From an uncultured Coriobacteriaceae bacterium (lineage in GTDB: Bacteria; Actinomycetota; Coriobacteriia; Coriobacteriales; QAMH01): a stretch of DNA of 6,062 nt. Every line of letters starts with the position of its first letter. Position 1 is the first letter of the stretch. The position numbers and the translations under genes are program-made. The stretch spans positions 1-6,062 of the forward strand of contig CACZSV010000013.1 in the NCBI GenBank assembly GCA_902783925.1, in the 5' to 3' direction. This document shows, piece after piece, positions 4,803 through 6,062 of the stretch. The notes beneath the pieces were generated by a model that saw only the letters and a list, made by a program, of their open reading frames with translations, was not told the DNA's origin and searched no databases.

Positions 4803-6062
4803 GTGGCTGAAAAAGCAATGAAAAGGCTTTCGTTCTCGCTTCTTGCCGCGATGATGCTTGTAATCGCTACGGCGGGGTCAATCGCGCTTGCGCCTGCATC
4901 CGCGTACGCAGACGACGCAACGCCCGTATTCGAGAGACTTGACGAATTATCCGGAAAGAAATTCGCCTATGTGAACGGCAGTGTGTACAACCAAGCTGTC
5001 CAGAAGAAAATCGAAGGCACTTCAGAGGAGTTTTATCCTTCCCTTTCGGAATGCGTGGCGGCAGTAGAGGCGGGCAAGGTAGACGCGGCGGTCCAGCTCT
5101 CATATTGCTGCCAGCTTGCCGTAAACCGGCGTCCGGGTACGGTGGCACTGTTGCCTGAGCCGGTAGTAAAAGTGTCCGAAGGCTTCTTCTTTCCACGGGG
5201 CTCTGCATTAACTTCTCAGTTCAATGGCATCATCAAACGTTTTTCCGAAGACGGGACCTTGGCAAAGCTCGAGGAGAAGTGGGTCGCAGCAGATGAATCG
5301 GGGAAGACTCTGCCAAATCAAGACTGGGACGCGCCCAATGGCACTTTGAAGTTCGCGACTTCCGGCGTTATCGAACCTTTTTCGTACGTGGGTCAGGGCG
5401 GGCAGCCCAAGGGCTACGATGTAGAGCTCGCCTTGCTTATCGCCCGAGAGCTGGGATATCACTTGGAAGTATCCACGATTCCCATGGATTCTATCTTCGC
5501 CGCGGTGGATACCGGCAAGGCTGACTTCGGCGGCACCCTCACGAACACACCCGAACGCGCTTCGGTGTGCGATTTCAGCGAACCCGTTATGCCCACAACG
5601 ATCTCTGTCATCGTAAAGTCCAAAGAGGCGGGTACGTCTGAGGGGTTTTTCCAAGAGATAGCAAGCTCCTTCCAGAAAACCTTCATTGAGGAAGACCGCT
5701 GGATGCTCATTCTCTCCGGCCTCGGCGTCACCGTGCTCATTAGCGTATTATCCGGCGCGCTCGGTTTGCTGCTGGGTTACGGCGTCGTCCTCGCGCGACG
5801 CAGCGGGGTACGTTGGGTCGGCAGGATCGTCGACGCTTATCAGGCGCTCATCAGCAGAATCCCCATCGTCGTAGTACTCATGCTGCTCTACTACGTCGTA
5901 TTCGGTGCTATAGATATCGCAGGCGAGATTGTGGCCATCATCGCGTTTACGCTGGCATTCGGAGCCATTTCGGGCTCCACCATGTGGACCGCCGTGAAGG
6001 GCATCGACACCATTCAGGAGGAAACGGGGCTCGCCTTGGGCTACACCCGGCGGCAAGTGTTC
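4803..6062 (+). CDS. Amino-acid ABC transporter, fused binding protein and permease (3' end cut off)
   Basis: The window holds 420 residues and the frame is still open at the edge. Residues 1-36 form a signal peptide with a basic start (KAMKR), a hydrophobic core and a cleavage site after AYA (34-36); there is no lipobox. Residues 43-165 match the second lobe of a family 3 solute-binding protein (FERLDELSGKKFAYVNGS, then EAGKVDAAV at 89-97, then SEDGTLAKLEEKW at 148-160). Residues 180-273 match the first lobe (LKFATSGVIEPFSYV, KGYDVELALLIARELG, then TPERASVCDFSEP with R252 as the expected ligand-carboxylate contact). The lobes are thus in reverse order. A linker (GFFQEIASSF) leads to the permease domain, with helices at about 301-330, 353-370 and 375-395 and the start of the EAA loop (EETGLALGY, 406-414). 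It would import a polar amino acid or similar solute, using an ATPase (GlnQ type) probably encoded downstream. The substrate cannot be read from the sequence. Confidence 0.88.
   Translation, partial: MAEKAMKRLSFSLLAAMMLVIATAGSIALAPASAYADDATPVFERLDELSGKKFAYVNGSVYNQAVQKKIEGTSEEFYPSLSECVAAVEAGKVDAAVQLSYCCQLAVNRRPGTVALLPEPVVKVSEGFFFPRGSALTSQFNGIIKRFSEDGTLAKLEEKWVAADESGKTLPNQDWDAPNGTLKFATSGVIEPFSYVGQGGQPKGYDVELALLIARELGYHLEVSTIPMDSIFAAVDTGKADFGGTLTNTPERASVCDFSEPVMPTTISVIVKSKEAGTSEGFFQEIASSFQKTFIEEDRWMLILSGLGVTVLISVLSGALGLLLGYGVVLARRSGVRWVGRIVDAYQALISRIPIVVVLMLLYYVVFGAIDIAGEIVAIIAFTLAFGAISGSTMWTAVKGIDTIQEETGLALGYTRRQVF

Noticed and set aside
4867..6056. Several - strand open frames opposite the transporter gene
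   Set aside because: The + strand shows a continuous recognisable protein across the region, so these are antisense shadows.

Overview
The window looks like a chromosomal segment from a Gram-positive anaerobe. My best guess is the class Coriobacteriia (Eggerthella/Slackia/Cryptobacterium relatives). This is an inference from two things: the phasin-like protein with a lysine/alanine tail, which I associate with that group, and an amino-acid ABC transporter whose binding domain is fused to its permease and has its two lobes in swapped order, as seen in gut anaerobes. Base composition is moderate and no phage, transposon, tRNA, rRNA or CRISPR signal is visible, so the class is not proved.

Layout. 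Positions 1-437 are a gene-free leader region with several small inverted repeats and one weak promoter candidate. Positions 438-1487 (+) encode a 349-residue protein: a helical phasin-like N-terminal half and a histone H1-like Lys/Ala/Thr/Ser/Pro tail with spaced ETP motifs. A strong intrinsic terminator (about 1523-1560) closes this single-gene unit. A near-consensus sigma-A type promoter (1620-1649) then starts a compact three-gene operon on the + strand: a 160-residue four-helix membrane protein (1710-2192), a 391-residue soluble protein of the DUF6765 type with histidine/aspartate motifs suggesting a metal site (2201-3376), and a 176-residue DUF308/HdeD-like membrane protein (3369-3899) whose start overlaps the stop of the previous gene.

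The operon ends in a convergent region with two hairpins: one with a T-run for + strand transcription (4024-4053) and one with a T-rich tail for - strand transcription (about 3968-4005). A small 96-residue beta-rich protein with repeated [IV]EG motifs lies on the - strand (4057-4347). A 455-base divergent spacer (4348-4802) contains an 8-bp inverted repeat. The last gene (4803 to the window edge, +) is an amino-acid ABC transporter subunit: signal peptide, SBP lobe 2, SBP lobe 1, then the permease domain, cut off inside the EAA loop. Its ATPase partner would be expected just downstream, outside the window.

Working together: the two membrane proteins and the putative metal-binding DUF6765 protein are co-transcribed and may act together at the membrane, possibly on lipids, but this is speculation. 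The phasin-like gene, the small beta protein and the transporter gene appear to be separate transcription units.
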